Shown here one piece after another: positions 62,001 through 64,000 of a DNA stretch of 64,000 nt. Both the position numbers and the translations under genes were made by a program. Source of the stretch: Botryotinia globosa. Taxonomy: Eukaryota; Ascomycota; Leotiomycetes; Helotiales; Sclerotiniaceae. The stretch spans positions 2,356,001 through 2,420,000 of the forward strand of contig RCSZ01000002.1 of NCBI GenBank assembly GCA_014898425.1, in the 5' to 3' direction. Each line of letters opens with the position of its first letter. Position 1 is the first letter of the stretch. Under the pieces are notes generated by a model, which ran no database searches, had not been told where the DNA came from, and worked only from the letters and a program-made list of their open reading frames with translations.

Positions 62001-64000
62001 CTTGGTACATATTTGATACTTGCTTGTAGATATTTGAGTAGAACGAAGAACCTTGGGAGAACGAGATTGTAAATAATCTCAAACTTGAACTATTACCTAG
62101 GTTGGAACTTGCAAAGGAACACAATAGTTATAAGAGTTGAGACGGCCCCCAAGCAATTATCCATCATCAGATTAGATCCCCCCCCACGGGTAGCATCAAA
62201 TCACCACATCGTCACCACGTTATCCATCACAATATTACCGATGTAGAATCTAAGAGATCTTTGATTCATGTCATTGTTATTCTGTCAAGCATCTTAACTG
62301 ACCTGGCCAAGTCCGCCTGGGTAGCTGGAAGTTCCTCACATTGTTTAGAAATTAAAAACTGGTTTCATCTGGCGAAAAGTCTGTGCATCAACTGCACACA
62401 CATCCCGCAGTCTGATTGTTTTGCTACGGATTCCGAGGATATCTCGAAAACGTGATGAAATGATATGCATGATTGCTAACGTGCGTCTCTTACTTTTTAT
62501 CTCCCGCTTTTGTGCTTCACATCACCTACGACTAGCGAGAACAGTGATGTGATTGAAATAGCAAGATACACATCTCCAGGGTCGATTCAAGGATTTTCTC
62601 GCTCTGAGCCTCTGATACATTCGTGTGTTTATTCTGACGGGGCCCGTCCCTACGGTCCTGCTAAGCACATTCCCGTCATGGCCTAGATTGTGTGACGTCG
62701 GGTAGCTACCAACAGACTTTTGGAAAATGTTCACGGGATAGTGTTGAGAACACCGCATATTTCGCTGACTACTGTCACGGTGACCAAACGTATTCGTGGA
62801 AACCCCATTGACAAGTAAAATATGGAAAACATAGAATATGGATGGCCCTTTTGTCAGTCATACAGTATCCACATTCAACTTCGCCTTCACCTGCCAACAC
62901 GTTGTTGTTTTGTTGATATTTATTTTGTAATTGTTCCGACACGAAACCATCCGATTCGAAGACGCATACGTATCTACCCAGTCCTAGCAATGCGGCCGCA
63001 GGAAACCAGCCCTCGGGATGCTCTTAATAATGCATGTGCCGTCCATTTCAACGATCTGATACAAGGATTTACCTGCCAGAGCCTATCATCATGATACCAA
63101 GAGTCAAGAGTTGTTGAGAGAGTTCTCTCTATGCGTGATGCATTATGCGAAAAAGTCAAGCTAGAAGCTTTGATTGTTCATCTCTTCATCGACATCACAA
63201 ATCGTTGATTATGGTATGTACTACTTTTAGAAACCATACCCCGCTGATCACGGTAAGTAGACGAGGTAGAGCAGTATCAAGCTCTTCGGTCATGAAATGC
63301 ATGAATTTGGTTCATAAGGCTGATACAACATATAAAACAATAGATGTTGGAAATATCCTGATTAACGACGTTTTAGAAGCGACGCCAAGATCTCGCAGAC
63401 TCGTAACTTCGTAAGCTGAACAAATATAGATACGATATTTACGGGTTCAGAAGTTTTGTAAATAAGCTTTTGGTAGTTGTGGGATAGAGCGGACTTGGAT
63501 TCGATTGTTCGGCACGAGACGAGAGTATGAAGGGGGTATCTGTGGGTAGGTAGGGAGGTAGGGAGGTAGGGAGGGAGGTAGGTAGGTAGGTAACTGTAAG
63601 TAGGTAACTGTAAGTAGCCGCACTTCGGGATTCTTAAAAACTTCCATTGGTAGCCAAAACCTTAGATCTTGCCGGAGTGCGGGCGGGATCTCAAGAATGT
63701 TGTGATTTGTGACCGGGCTGAGGATGTACAGTGAGTCAGTCCATGACGGTACCAGAAATGAGCCTGGCTATTCCTAGTTCTTGCGTTACCCATTCTAGCT
63801 TGGTGGTGTAGCAATTTTATAAATGTTCTAATGCTTCGGGCTTGAATTGACTACATACTATTTTTGTGCTTTCGTTGGACGAAAGCAACGGAATAGCTAC
63901 AACTACTCAGGTTGTGTAAATTCAAAGCGTGTTAGAGGCGTGCGGTGTAAGAAAAGAAAGGTTACTCCTACTCTGCAAGCAAAAGCTCCGACTGTATGGT
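59036..64000. other. Long spacer upstream of the homeobox gene
   Basis: About 5 kb to the window edge with no supported gene. Short frames lack motifs. The first 1-2 kb is probably promoter and leader of the homeobox gene. A C-rich run (CCCCCCCCACGGG) lies near 62,179. Confidence 0.4.
63541..63617. repeat. AGGT/AGGG tetranucleotide repeat with a short duplication
   Basis: Runs of GGTA and GGGA units, followed by GTAGGTAACTGTAA-type copies. Simple sequence; no function is implied. Confidence 0.85.

Overview
The window is nuclear DNA of a filamentous ascomycete. Genes are split by short introns (about 45-90 nt) with GTAAGT/GTGAGT/GTATGT-type donors and CTAAC-like branch sites. The gene set is fungal: an NDT80-family factor, a SAT4/PTH11-type membrane protein, Med5, Tof1, Sas10, a CBM18-GH18 chitinase and a NucA/NucB-type secreted protein. 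The overall style (moderate AT content, long spacers, gene content) fits a leotiomycete of the Sclerotiniaceae type. That placement is an inference from general likeness and was not tested by a search.

Layout. 1-1,527: the tail of an unknown gene converges on an NDT80-like transcription factor. 1,528-8,330: gene desert. 8,331-11,648: a secreted aspartic protease and a mitochondrial PrmC/Mtq1-type methyltransferase, both on the minus strand. 12,040-15,531: two tandem FMN-dependent 2-hydroxyacid enzymes, one lactate 2-monooxygenase-like ending in SKL and one flavocytochrome b2-like. 16,158-18,610: an orphan protein and a SET-like protein. 18,611-28,629: gene-poor and repeat-bearing. It holds a 1,425-bp AT-rich element with 41-bp terminal inverted repeats and TA target duplication, a 9-bp minisatellite, an 8-bp microsatellite and one possible small Cys-rich gene. 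28,630-35,767: a conserved fungal protein of unknown function, Mediator Med5 and the rRNA-processing factor Sas10/Utp3, all on the plus strand. 36,395-41,367: a CBM18-GH18 chitinase converging on a SAT4/rhodopsin-type seven-helix membrane protein. 44,359-45,704: a probably frameshifted gene. 47,427-48,452: a secreted NucA/NucB-like protein. 49,939-55,021: Tof1/Timeless and a 3-hydroxybutyryl-CoA dehydrogenase transcribed divergently from a 323-bp spacer. 56,863-59,035: a homeobox transcription factor followed by about 5 kb with no recognisable gene.

Exon models below were built by hand from splice consensus and reading-frame continuity. Where I give a protein length, the exon lengths sum to a whole number of codons. 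Housekeeping genes (Med5, Sas10, Tof1, Mtq1, the dehydrogenase) are confident. The chitinase 5' exons, the NDT80-like 3' end and the 44-46 kb locus are less certain. The observations most worth following are the AT-rich inverted-repeat element, whose composition does not look like ordinary RIP, the tandem flavoenzyme pair with peroxisomal-type C-termini, and the NucA/NucB-like protein with altered catalytic positions.
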